From Klebsiella pneumoniae (lineage in GTDB: Bacteria; Verrucomicrobiota; Verrucomicrobiia; Limisphaerales; SXTU01), in the NCBI GenBank assembly GCA_943330855.2, contig CALQJI020000006.1, positions 42,635 to 106,634 of the forward strand: 64,000 nt of DNA. Direction: 5' to 3'. Within the stretch, counting starts at the first letter, position 1, and each line of letters starts with the position of its first letter. Positions 51,984-59,458 of the stretch are shown here, piece by piece. A program made the translations under genes and the position numbers. The notes beneath the pieces are model-generated. The model did not search any database and had not been told where the DNA came from. It saw only the letters and a program-made list of their open reading frames with translations.

Positions 51984-52210
51984 TTTTTGCCACGGAGGAA
52001 ACACGGAGGAAAAGGGCGGCGCATTCGTGCACTGCACCGGAGCGCGACCGTCCGGGCCGCAGCGGGTGATTCGCGCAAGGGTGTGAAGCTCTCATAGCCC
52101 ACGGACTTCGCGCGCACTCTGGGGGGCGGGACGCCCGCGCTCCGGCCCGTCAGTGCGCGGATGCGCCCGGAAAGCGCGTTCCTCCCATCCGTGTTTCATC
52201 CGTGGCTAAA
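51984..52210. repeat. Long inverted repeat of CACGGAGGAA units with GC-rich core
   Basis: Left arm 51984-52014 (TTTTTGCCACGGAGGAAACA then CGGAGGAAAAG) pairs with right arm 52181-52210 (CTCCCATCCGTGTTTCATCC then GTGGCTAAAA). Between them is a GC-rich core with a GGCGGGACGCCCGC hairpin. The right arm overlaps the first codons of the longest reading frame of the next gene, which argues for a later start there. Confidence 0.65.
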
Positions 52211-52282
52211 ATGTCCCGGGCCCCACAAACCAGCATTGGCTTCCCCCTCGCATCGGTGTTCAATTCGCGCCCGGAAAGCATC

Positions 52283-53632
52283 GTGAACCCCAGCTCCACT
52301 TCAAACCCAGCCGACCGCGCACGTCACATCCGCGACGCGCTCCCGCCCGGCGGGCTCTTCGCCGACCAGCATTGGCGCGTCTCCCCCGATCCTTTCGCGC
52401 TCGGGCCTGAGTTGGCTCAGGAACTCGACACCCTCGGGCGTGTGCTGCTCCAGTTCTATCGTGCGGTCAACCTGCTCTATCGCAAGAGCGTCGATGGCAA
52501 GCAACCGGAGTGGATTGCCCGCTGGCTGGACCAAGGCAAGCCCGCGTGGCTCGTAGAACTTCAGCGCCATCCAGCACTCAAAAACGAAATTCCCCGCGTC
52601 ATCCGCCCGGACATCTTGCTCACGGACGGTGGCCTCGCCATCACGGAACTGGACAGCGTGCCCGGAGGTATCGGGCTGACGGCGTGGCTGGGGCGAGCGT
52701 ATGCAGCGGTCAGCGGTCAGCGGTCAGCGGCCAGCCTCATCGGAGGTGCGGACGGGATGCTTAAGGGCTTCGCCTCCATCTTCGGCGACGCACAGGAAGT
52801 TCACATCATCGTCTCGGAGGAGTCGGCAAGTTACCGCCCCGAAATGGAGTGGCTCGCAACCCAACTGAACGCAGCCAGCGGCCCAGCCTTCAACCTCCAA
52901 CCTTCAACCTTCGACTCCCCCGCCCCCGGCGACGCGGTCTATCGCTTCTTCGAACTCTTCGACGTGGCGAACGTGGCAGGCGCGCGGCGGCTCTTCGATT
53001 TGGCAACGGAGAAACAAATCCGCCTCACGCCACCGCCGCGTCCGGTGTTCGAGGAGAAGCTGCTCTTCGCCCTGCTGTGGAACCGCCACCTGCGCAGCTT
53101 CTGGCGGCAGGAACTCGGCGAGAGCTTCCTCAGTCGCCTGCAAAAAGCCGTCCCCTACACATGGGTCGTGGACCCAACACCTCTACCGCCGCACGCGGCG
53201 ATTCCCGAGCTGAACCTGACGGACTGGCGGCAACTGATGGCGCTGTCGCAACGTGAGCGGGAGCTGATTTTGAAAGTGTCCGGCTACTCCGAAGAAGCGT
53301 GGGGCGCGCGGGGAGTTTACCTCGGCAGTGACCTCTCCGCGACGGAGTGGAGCGTCGCAGTGGAGAAGGCGCTCCACGAGTTCGACCGCGCGCCGTATGT
53401 GCTGCAACGCTACCACAAGCCCCGCCTCGTCGAGTCGAGCTGGTTTGACTTCGAGCGCAATCAGCTCGTGCCGATGCCGGGGCGCGTGAGGCTTTGCCCC
53501 TACTACTTCGTCACCGGCGAAGGTGACGCCGCACGCACGAACCTCGGCGGCGCGCTGGCAACGATTTGCCCGGCGGACAAGAAGATCATCCACGGGATGA
53601 AGGATGCCGTGCTGGTGCCGTGTGCCCCGTAG
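52283..53632 (+). CDS. Conserved hypothetical, possibly ATP-grasp-like
   Basis: 449 residues from a GTG at 52283; an ATG at 52202 lies at the end of a repeat arm and is unlikely. RPDILLTDGGLAITELDSVPGGIG in the first third resembles the substrate side of glutathionylspermidine-synthase-like or circularly permuted ATP-grasp proteins, and VLQRYHKPRLVES and RVRLCPYYFVTGEG later fit that fold; this is a weak resemblance only. Two simple repeats are translated in frame: GCGGTCA heptamers (VSGQRSAAS) and a TTCAACC-type stretch (FNLQPSTFD). No pathway can be assigned. Confidence 0.6.
   Translation: MNPSSTSNPADRARHIRDALPPGGLFADQHWRVSPDPFALGPELAQELDTLGRVLLQFYRAVNLLYRKSVDGKQPEWIARWLDQGKPAWLVELQRHPALKNEIPRVIRPDILLTDGGLAITELDSVPGGIGLTAWLGRAYAAVSGQRSAASLIGGADGMLKGFASIFGDAQEVHIIVSEESASYRPEMEWLATQLNAASGPAFNLQPSTFDSPAPGDAVYRFFELFDVANVAGARRLFDLATEKQIRLTPPPRPVFEEKLLFALLWNRHLRSFWRQELGESFLSRLQKAVPYTWVVDPTPLPPHAAIPELNLTDWRQLMALSQRERELILKVSGYSEEAWGARGVYLGSDLSATEWSVAVEKALHEFDRAPYVLQRYHKPRLVESSWFDFERNQLVPMPGRVRLCPYYFVTGEGDAARTNLGGALATICPADKKIIHGMKDAVLVPCAP
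52703..52737. repeat. GCGGTCA heptanucleotide tandem repeat inside coding sequence
   Basis: About four tandem copies of the 7-bp unit CAGCGGT (AGCGGTCAGCGGTCAGCGGT with degenerate ends) occur in the hypothetical gene and encode VSGQRSAAS. It resembles STRR heptamers known from filamentous cyanobacteria. A second simple repeat in the same gene, TTCAACCTCCAACCTTCAAC (52890-52909), belongs to the CAACCTT type seen at 27281 and 63957. Confidence 0.7.
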
Positions 53633-53680
53633 CGCGGAACCCATTCGACATTCCCCCTTCCCCGTTCGACCTTCCCCCCC

Positions 53681-54310
53681 GTGACGTTGCTCGCTTTCAC
53701 CATCATGGCGTTCAGTTCGATGTTCGTCATCGTGGACCCCATCGCCAGCATCCCGGCGTTCCTCGCCATGACGGCGCGCGACACCCCGGAACAACGCATC
53801 AAGATGGCGCGACTCGCGTGCCTCGTGGCGGCGGGCGTCCTCCTTACCTTCGCCGTGGTAGGTAAATGGATTTTCCAATACCTCGGCATCACCCTGCCGG
53901 CATTCCAAATGGCCGCAAGCCTAGTGCTTCTGCTGGTGGCGCTAGACATGATCCGCGCGCAACGTTCGCGCGTGCAGGAGACCACCGAGGAAACCATCGC
54001 CGGCACGGAGAAAGAGGACATCGCCATCACGCCCCTCGCAATCCCGATGCTCGCGGGGCCGGGCGCGATCTCCACCGCCGTCCTGCTGCACAATCAGGCT
54101 CGCGGTTGGGAGCAGAATATCGCGCTCTACCTGTGCATCGTTGCGGTCTGTGCGGCCAGCTACCACATCCTACGCGTCAGCTCGAAGGGTGTTCAATGGC
54201 TCAGTCCCATCGCCCTCAAAATCACCATCCGCGTGATGGGCCTGCTGTTAGCTGCGCTGGCCTTCCAGTTCCTCATCAACGCGGTGAACGAATTGCGGAA
54301 GGCGAACTGA
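53681..54310 (+). CDS. MarC-family integral membrane protein
   Basis: 209 residues, GTG start at 53681. Six membrane helices are apparent; the first (AFTIMAFSSMFVIVDPIASIPAFLAM) contains the VDPIxxIPxFL signature, and ITPLAIPMLAGPGAISTAVLL is the second conserved re-entrant-like segment of the MarC/UPF0056 family. The family was once tied to multiple antibiotic resistance but its transport role is unproven. It converges with bioB, with a small hairpin in between. Confidence 0.92.
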   Translation: MTLLAFTIMAFSSMFVIVDPIASIPAFLAMTARDTPEQRIKMARLACLVAAGVLLTFAVVGKWIFQYLGITLPAFQMAASLVLLLVALDMIRAQRSRVQETTEETIAGTEKEDIAITPLAIPMLAGPGAISTAVLLHNQARGWEQNIALYLCIVAVCAASYHILRVSSKGVQWLSPIALKITIRVMGLLLAALAFQFLINAVNELRKAN

Positions 54311-54320
54311 AGCGGCGACA

Positions 54321-54338
54321 CAGCGGAAAAGTCCGCTG
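54321..54338. terminator. Hairpin between convergent marC-like gene and bioB
   Basis: CAGCGGA and TCCGCTG form a perfect 7-bp stem around AAAG, 11 bp after the MarC stop. No T-tract follows on this strand. As the only strong structure in the convergent gap it may terminate one or both transcripts. Confidence 0.4.
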
Positions 54339-54405
54339 CACAGAGCGCAACTACAGGGAGGAAAAAAACGGCTTAACTGTGCCCACCTGCGATGGCGAAG
54401 ACTGC

Positions 54406-55500
54406 TCAGACCGAGACCGTCGCCGTCTCGCAGGTCGGTTCGCCGCAACCGCTGCCGGCCTCCGCCTGGTCGGCGAAGTCGTGGCCTTCCCAGTTTGGGT
54501 CGAGGCCGAGGTCTTTGAGCATCTGGAGATCCTTGTCCACCGACTGGTTCAGCGTGGTGAGGTAATTGCCCACCATGAGCGCGCTGGCGCCCGCCGCGAA
54601 GATCATGCTCTGGAGGTCGCGCAAGTTCACCGTGCGGCCACCGGCAATCATGATTTCCTGTCGGGGCAGGACGAAGCGGAAGCAGGCGATGGTCTTGAGG
54701 ATTTCCATCGGCGGCAACGGCGTGAGCTTCTCGAAGGGCGTGCCGGGGATGGGGTTGAGGATGTTGATGGGGCAGACGTTCGCGCCAATCTCGCGCAACG
54801 ACAGCGCGAGGTCGCAGCGGTCCTCGCGCGTCTCGCCCATGCCGATGATGCCGCCGGAGCAAATCTTGATACCGGCCTTCTTGAGGTAGCCGATGGTTTC
54901 GAGGCGATCGTCGAAGGTGTGCGTGGAGCACGTCTGCGGGAAGAAGCGGCGGGAGCTTTCGAGGTTGTGGCCGTAGCACTCGAGGCCGGCGGCCTTGAGG
55001 CGGTCGGCGACTTTCTGCGTCTTGATGAGGCCGAGCGAGGCGTCGGGGCGGGACTTGCCGCTGGCCTTCATCTCGCTGATGCGGTCGCAGACCTCGTCGA
55101 GCATCGGGCCTTCGTTCAGCCCGCGCCACGCGGCGACGAGGCCGACGGCGGTCACTTGATTTTGCTGCGCCTCGGTGAGGGCGTTCTGCACCGGCTCGGG
55201 GTCCACGAAGCCATACTTCGGCGAGCTGGTCTGGTAGTGAGCGGACTGCGCGCAGAAGCTGCAATTCTCCGAGCACGCGCCGGCCTTGGCATTGACGATG
55301 GAGCAGAGGTGAATCTTGTTGCCCTTGTAGCGCTCGCGGATGCGGTTGGCCCAGGCAATCAGCTCGAAGATGTCGGCGGTGTCCTCCAGCTGGAAGAGCC
55401 ACAGCGCGTCCTCGCGCTCGATGCGCCCGCCGTTGAGCACGCGCTGGCCCAAGTCGGAAAGGCGTTCGTGAACCGTCGCGTCAAAGGAGGTCGTTCGCAT
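54406..55500 (-). CDS. bioB: Biotin synthase
   Basis: 364 residues from the ATG at 55500; the frame continues upstream into a REP-like element (55567-55625) so the longer form is not credible. Radical SAM cluster cysteines are C76, C80 and C83 in AGACSENCSFCAQSAHY; GLIKTQKVADRLKAAGLECY and NLESSRRFFPQTCSTHTFDD match the BioB core that binds dethiobiotin and the auxiliary cluster, and SGGIIGMGETREDR follows. It inserts sulfur into dethiobiotin. Other bio genes are not in the window. Confidence 0.96.
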   Translation of the reverse strand: MRTTSFDATVHERLSDLGQRVLNGGRIEREDALWLFQLEDTADIFELIAWANRIRERYKGNKIHLCSIVNAKAGACSENCSFCAQSAHYQTSSPKYGFVDPEPVQNALTEAQQNQVTAVGLVAAWRGLNEGPMLDEVCDRISEMKASGKSRPDASLGLIKTQKVADRLKAAGLECYGHNLESSRRFFPQTCSTHTFDDRLETIGYLKKAGIKICSGGIIGMGETREDRCDLALSLREIGANVCPINILNPIPGTPFEKLTPLPPMEILKTIACFRFVLPRQEIMIAGGRTVNLRDLQSMIFAAGASALMVGNYLTTLNQSVDKDLQMLKDLGLDPNWEGHDFADQAEAGSGCGEPTCETATVSV

Positions 55501-55566
55501 GGTTGACAGCATTACGGAAGGCGCGGGGCAAGGCAAGTCGGGAGTGACACGTGGGGTCCGGGCGTT

Positions 55567-55625
55567 GTAGCGGCGGTCTGTGACCGCCGGTTTGCGCATC
55601 GTCGGCGCTCGCAGAGCGACGCTAC
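55567..55625. repeat. GTAG-footed double hairpin (family R4, copy 2)
   Basis: GTAG (55567-55570) is followed directly by CGGCGGTC-tgt-GACCGCCG (55571-55589), a perfect 8-bp stem. The opposite end is CTAC (55622-55625), preceded by a second near-palindrome (CGTCGCTC-tgc-GAGCGcCGACG read in reverse). The two halves differ in sequence but share the GTAG foot. It lies between divergent bioB and the PotD-like gene. Confidence 0.78.
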
Positions 55626-55700
55626 AGATTCACGCCGCTCCCGCCGTCAGCAGCGGTGTTTCCCGTTGAACTCCCCTGCCCTGCCCTGCCTACTGAACCC

Positions 55701-56735
55701 ATGCGCACTCTGCTCGCCGCCAGCCTCCTCGTCCTCGGCCTGTCCGGCCCGCTCTCCGCTGCCGACGCGAAGCTCAATGTCTTCATCTGGAGCGAATACC
55801 TCGACCCGCAGGTGGTTAAGGAGTTCGAGCAGCAGTTCGCCTGCAAGGTCACGGTGGACGTGTATGAGGAGGCCGAGTCCATGCTCGCCAAGCTGCAAGC
55901 CGGCGGATCCGCGCTCTACGACCTCGTCGTGCCGCCGGACCATCTCGTGCCCACAATGGTGAAGCTCCAACTCCTCGCGCCGCTGCGCTCGGCGAACCTG
56001 CCGAACCTCAAGAACCTCGACGCGAGGTTCGCCAGCCCACCCTACGACCGGGGCAACAAGTTCAGCGTCGCCTACCAGTGGGGCACGGTCGGCATCCTGG
56101 TGCGCCCGACGGCGGGCAAGCCGGTCGCGGAGACGTGGGGGCTGGTCTTCGACGCGAAGCAGCAGCCGGGGAAGTTCGTGCTGATTGACTCAGTGCGCGA
56201 CTGCCTCGGCGCGGCTTTGATGTTCAAGGGGCACAGCCTGAACTCCACTGAAATCCCGCACCTGAAGGAAGCGCGCGACCTGCTAATCGAGGCGAAGAAG
56301 CGCGCGGCAGGCTTCGGCGGCAGCGTGGGCGCGAAGAACAAGGTGGTCGCCAAGAGCGTCGCCGCCGCGATTGTTTACAGCGGCGAGGCCGCGCGGGCGA
56401 TGACCGACGACGCCTCGCTGCGCTACATAATCCCGCGGGAGGGCAGCCAAATCTGGGTGGACAACCTCTGCATTCCCGCGAAGGCCCCGCACCGCGACCT
56501 CGCCGAGAGATTCATCAACTACGTGCTCGACGCGAAGGTCGGCGCGCGGCTTTCGAACTTCCTGCAATTCGCGACGCCCAACGCGGCGGCGAAGGCGTTC
56601 ATCAAGCCGGATGACTTGAAGAACCCGGCCATTTACCCGCCCGCCGATGTGATGGCGAAGCTGGAGTTTCTCGAAGACCTCGGCGCGAAGACGCGGCTCT
56701 ACGACGAAGCCTGGACACAGGTGAAGGCGCGGTAA
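55701..56735 (+). CDS. Periplasmic polyamine-binding protein, PotD/PotF-like
   Basis: 344 residues with a signal peptide (RTLLAASLLVLGLSGPLSAA). LNVFIWSEYLDPQVVKEFEQ is the classic start of spermidine/putrescine-binding proteins, and YDLVVPPDHLVPTM, VAYQWGTVGILV and WVDNLCIPAKAPHRDLAERF match the rest of the fold. It would deliver a polyamine to an ABC importer, yet no potABC genes lie nearby, so it may be an orphan subunit. It converges with the transglutaminase-like gene across a repeat element. Confidence 0.88.
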   Translation: MRTLLAASLLVLGLSGPLSAADAKLNVFIWSEYLDPQVVKEFEQQFACKVTVDVYEEAESMLAKLQAGGSALYDLVVPPDHLVPTMVKLQLLAPLRSANLPNLKNLDARFASPPYDRGNKFSVAYQWGTVGILVRPTAGKPVAETWGLVFDAKQQPGKFVLIDSVRDCLGAALMFKGHSLNSTEIPHLKEARDLLIEAKKRAAGFGGSVGAKNKVVAKSVAAAIVYSGEAARAMTDDASLRYIIPREGSQIWVDNLCIPAKAPHRDLAERFINYVLDAKVGARLSNFLQFATPNAAAKAFIKPDDLKNPAIYPPADVMAKLEFLEDLGAKTRLYDEAWTQVKAR

Positions 56736-56742
56736 CGACGCG

Positions 56743-56861
56743 CGGTAGAGTGAGACGCCGTCGAACCCCACCTGCCAACGAAGCGAGCGTCTCGGTTGCC
56801 GCCTCGGACCAAGCATCTCGCTGCGCTCGAAATGGGGTTCGACGAAGTCTCACCTCACCGG
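56743..56861. repeat. Palindromic element in a convergent gap (family R2, copy 2)
   Basis: Left arm CGGTAGAGTGAGACGCCGTC (then GAACCCCA) and right arm TGGGGTTCGACGAAGTCTCA (then CCTCACCGG) mirror the arms of the element at 11833-11984, and the core shares CTCGCTGCGCTCGA. It abuts the stop codon of the transglutaminase-like gene exactly (stop at 56862). One of its feet no longer reads GTAG. Confidence 0.8.
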
Positions 56862-57737
56862 TCATTGCCGCTTCGCCGTTCGCCACGCGCAGACCAGCGA
56901 GCCGAGGATGAGCACCGCCGCCACGGGGAAGTTCCAATCGAAGCCCGCCGCGTCCCGGTCCAACCGACAGACACACCAATCGAGGAAAACCGCGTAACCC
57001 GCCAGCATCAGGGCGCACAGCATCGCAAAGCGACCGGTGTCCGCCGCCGGGTGGAAGGCCAGCGCGAGCACCGTGACCAGCATCAGCACCACACGCCACG
57101 CGGGGAACTTGCAAGTCATCGCGAGCGAATCGAGCAAGGTCCTCATGGACGGCAACGTGATGACCGTCTTCGCGCCAACCAGTTTACCGTCCACCAGCTT
57201 CCCGCCCTCGCGCCGGAAGTTCTTGTCCGCCATCGGCCCCATCAGCTCGTTCGTGCCCACGGCGACCCAGACGTGCTGGAGGTTCGCGACCAACCGGGCG
57301 TCCGCGTGGCCGCGCGCGCGGAGGATACTCGCGGCCAGCACGGCGCGACCGTCGCAATCCTCGCGCTGGCGCTCCCAGACCTCGGCGGCGGTGGGCCAAT
57401 AGTCGAGATTCCACCAGCCGTGCCAGTCGTATTGGTAAGCGATGCGGCGATAGACGAAGCGCTCGACGGCCTTGAACTCCGTGAGCGTCGGCGTGTTCGT
57501 CGCGAGGAGTTGATCAATCGCGCGGTTGATCTCCGGCATCGCGGGCAGGTCCGGCTGGATGAGCGACTCCATGTTCAGCAAGTGCCCGACTTGCCGGACG
57601 AGCAGAACCGGATTCGGGTAGAGGGCGAAGAGCACAACGCCCGCGAGCAAAGCCACCTTGAGGCTGACGCGCTTGAGCGGTCGTTGGGTTTCCAGCCAGC
57701 GCCAGAACTGAACTCCGGCTGTGGCAAGGCGGTTCAC
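56862..57737 (-). CDS. Membrane-anchored transglutaminase-like protein
   Basis: 291 residues from a GTG at 57737; the longer frame runs into the neighbouring gene and a hairpin. One N-terminal helix (VSLKVALLAGVVLFALYP) and two C-terminal helices (WRVVLMLVTVLALAF and FAMLCALMLAGYAVFL) suggest membrane anchoring. The central domain has REDCDGRAVLAASILRARGH with the Cys and NLQHVWVAVG with the His of a transglutaminase-like (bacterial TGL/cysteine peptidase) triad. Substrate unknown; probably works on the cytoplasmic or periplasmic face. Confidence 0.75.
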   Translation of the reverse strand: MNRLATAGVQFWRWLETQRPLKRVSLKVALLAGVVLFALYPNPVLLVRQVGHLLNMESLIQPDLPAMPEINRAIDQLLATNTPTLTEFKAVERFVYRRIAYQYDWHGWWNLDYWPTAAEVWERQREDCDGRAVLAASILRARGHADARLVANLQHVWVAVGTNELMGPMADKNFRREGGKLVDGKLVGAKTVITLPSMRTLLDSLAMTCKFPAWRVVLMLVTVLALAFHPAADTGRFAMLCALMLAGYAVFLDWCVCRLDRDAAGFDWNFPVAAVLILGSLVCAWRTAKRQ

Positions 57738-57757
57738 CGGGGAGAGGGCTAAACTGA

Positions 57758-57780
57758 CTGCGGACGTGCGCGTCCGCGCT
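57758..57780. terminator. Hairpin with GCGGACG-tgcg-CGTCCGC stem (copy 2)
   Basis: CTGCGGACGTGCGCGTCCGC followed by GCT has the same stem as the structure at 13483-13514. It begins 3 bp beyond the stop of the DUF1080 gene on the minus strand and lies upstream of the transglutaminase-like gene. Its repeated position after minus-strand stops suggests a terminator or a dispersed hairpin. Confidence 0.5.
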
Positions 57781-57783
57781 CCC

Positions 57784-58434
57784 TCAGTCCAGCCGCTTGA
57801 TGCTGATGTTGCGGAAGGCGACGGGGTCACTGTGGCCGGCGAAGCCGAAGAAGCCCTTCGTGCGCGCGAGGCCGGGATGCTTGGACTTCGCCATGAACGT
57901 CTCGGGGTCCACCTTGCTCAGGTCGGTGTCGAGGATGACCTGGCCGTTCAGCACGACCTTGATGGTCATGCCCTTCACGGTGACTTCCTGGCTGTTCCAC
58001 TCGCCCACGGGCTTCTGCGCGCCGCGCTTGGCAGCGGCCATGCCGTAGGCGGAACCGTGATACTGGCGGGAATCGAGCTTGGCGTATTTGGGCGCCGTAT
58101 CGTCGAGCACTTGCAGCTCGCACATGCCCACGTAAGCGGTGTCGCCCGAACCGGGATAGCGGATGGCTAGGCCGTTATTGCCGCCAGCGGGAACCTTGAA
58201 CTCTAGGCGCACCACGAAGTCGCCGTATTCCTCCTTCGTGTGGAGCGTGCCGCCCTTGCCCTTCTTGCACACAATCGCGCCGTCCACGACTTCGTAGTTC
58301 TCGACCGGCCCGGCCCAACCTTCGAGGTCCTTGCCGTTGAAGAGGGACTTAAAGCCATCCTTGTCGGCGGCGGTGAGCGTGAGGGTGAAGGCGCTGGTGG
58401 TAAGCGCGAGGAAGGTGCGGAGGCTGAGTTTCAT
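57784..58434 (-). CDS. DUF1080 protein (3-keto-disaccharide hydrolase-like)
   Basis: 216 residues with a signal peptide (TFLALTTSAFTLTLTAAD). FKSLFNGKDLEGWAGP is the DUF1080 opening; GDFVVRLEFKVPAGGNNGLAI and NSQEVTVKGMTIKVVLNG follow the concanavalin-like fold. The family has been named 3-keto-disaccharide hydrolase for some members; others may bind or cleave other glycosides. Secreted. It sits next to a second DUF1080 gene on the same strand. Confidence 0.9.
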   Translation of the reverse strand: MKLSLRTFLALTTSAFTLTLTAADKDGFKSLFNGKDLEGWAGPVENYEVVDGAIVCKKGKGGTLHTKEEYGDFVVRLEFKVPAGGNNGLAIRYPGSGDTAYVGMCELQVLDDTAPKYAKLDSRQYHGSAYGMAAAKRGAQKPVGEWNSQEVTVKGMTIKVVLNGQVILDTDLSKVDPETFMAKSKHPGLARTKGFFGFAGHSDPVAFRNISIKRLD

Positions 58435-58461
58435 GGGAGGATTAAGAGCAGGAGGGAAAGT

Positions 58462-58504
58462 GTTCAGTTGTCAGTTGTCAGTTGTCAGTTGTCAGTTGTC
58501 AGTG
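58462..58504. repeat. GTCAGTT heptanucleotide tandem repeat
   Basis: Five tandem copies of the 7-bp unit GTCAGTT plus a degenerate first copy (GTTCAGTT) lie between the two DUF1080 genes. The unit is like STRR heptamers common in filamentous cyanobacteria. The array is pure, so it is likely young or slippage-prone. Confidence 0.8.
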
Positions 58505-58540
58505 CGGACGGCTCGGAGCCAAAGCTGCTCCGACCATCAG

Positions 58541-59296
58541 TTACTTGCTGAGTTCCTTGATGAAGACGTTGCGCCAACGGATTTCGCCGCCGTGGGTCTG
58601 GAGCTGGATGGGGCCTTTCTCCGGCACGCCGACCTTGCGGTCGTAGTAGTTCTCCAGCTTGGCGTTGTCCACGACGAGCTTCTCGTTCAGCCAGATGGTG
58701 ACGTTCTCGCCCTTCATGATGATGCGAAACTTGTTCCACTCGCCGAACGCCTTGTCGGCCAGCACGAGCGGGTCTTTGCCGGGCGCACCGGGCGAGTTGT
58801 TCCAGAGACCGCCGGAACCTTTGTTGGCACCGAGCTTGAACTTCGCTTCCTCGGTGAAGTCCCAAATCTGCACCTGCGGCACGCCGCGCAGATAAATGCC
58901 GCTGTCAGCTTTCGCAACCGTCTTGTATTCGAGCAGCAGTTCGAAGTCGCCGTAGTCCTTCTCCGTCGTCGCGTAAGCGCCGAAGCCATCGTTCACCAAG
59001 TCATCGCCCTCGACATACCAGTGGGCCTTGCCGGTCTTGCCCAACTCCATCATGCCGCCCTTCTGGTCGGCAGCGGTCCACTTCTTGATTTGCTCGGCGC
59101 GCAGCTCCGGCGTCATGGCGAGGAGCTTGCGATGATCGAAGGTGCTGCCGCCGCGCCAGCCCTTCAGGTCCTTCCCATTAAAGAGGGCGGTGAAGCCAGC
59201 AGGCGGCTGGGCGGCCTGCGCGCTCGCGCTCAAGGCGAGCGAGGCGAAGGCGGTGGCGACGAGCAAACGAAGCGAACGAGGCGAGGTGAATTGCAT
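58541..59296 (-). CDS. DUF1080 protein (3-keto-disaccharide hydrolase-like)
   Basis: 251 residues with a signal peptide (LLVATAFASLALSASAQAA). FTALFNGKDLKGWRGG opens the domain; LVNDGFGAYATTEKDYGDFELLLEYK, ADSGIYLRGVPQVQIWD and PIQLQTHGGEIRWRNVFIKEL complete the family profile. It is about 35 residues longer than its neighbour because of an insertion after the first strand (HRKLLAMTPELRAEQIKKW). Probably a secreted glycoside-active protein. The gap to the next gene contains a GTCAGTT array. Confidence 0.9.
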   Translation of the reverse strand: MQFTSPRSLRLLVATAFASLALSASAQAAQPPAGFTALFNGKDLKGWRGGSTFDHRKLLAMTPELRAEQIKKWTAADQKGGMMELGKTGKAHWYVEGDDLVNDGFGAYATTEKDYGDFELLLEYKTVAKADSGIYLRGVPQVQIWDFTEEAKFKLGANKGSGGLWNNSPGAPGKDPLVLADKAFGEWNKFRIIMKGENVTIWLNEKLVVDNAKLENYYDRKVGVPEKGPIQLQTHGGEIRWRNVFIKELSK

Positions 59297-59387
59297 ATTG
59301 TGTGTTGTTCTTAGACGAGTCTTGCCCAGCGGTCAATCTAGGTGTGGGAAAGCCGACGGATCGACGAGTTGCGGGATTCAGCAACCA

Positions 59388-59458
59388 GTAGCCGCCGGGG
59401 TAAGAAGGCGCATGCTCCGGCGCACCAAAACAATCCGCCGTCAAACCTCGGCGGCTAC
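59388..59458. repeat. GTAG-footed inverted-repeat element, CCGCCGAGG family, copy 2
   Basis: Starts GTAGCCGCCGGGGTAAGAAG and ends TCAAACCTCGGCGGCTAC, matching the copy at 9403-9472. As there, the CTAC end supplies the TAG stop of a DUF1501 gene (59455-59457). The middle differs, as expected for a REPIN with conserved ends and variable spacer. Confidence 0.78.

Noticed and set aside
53866..55506. 546-residue plus-strand frame across marC and bioB
   Set aside because: It crosses two well-supported genes and reads bioB in antisense; no family resemblance.
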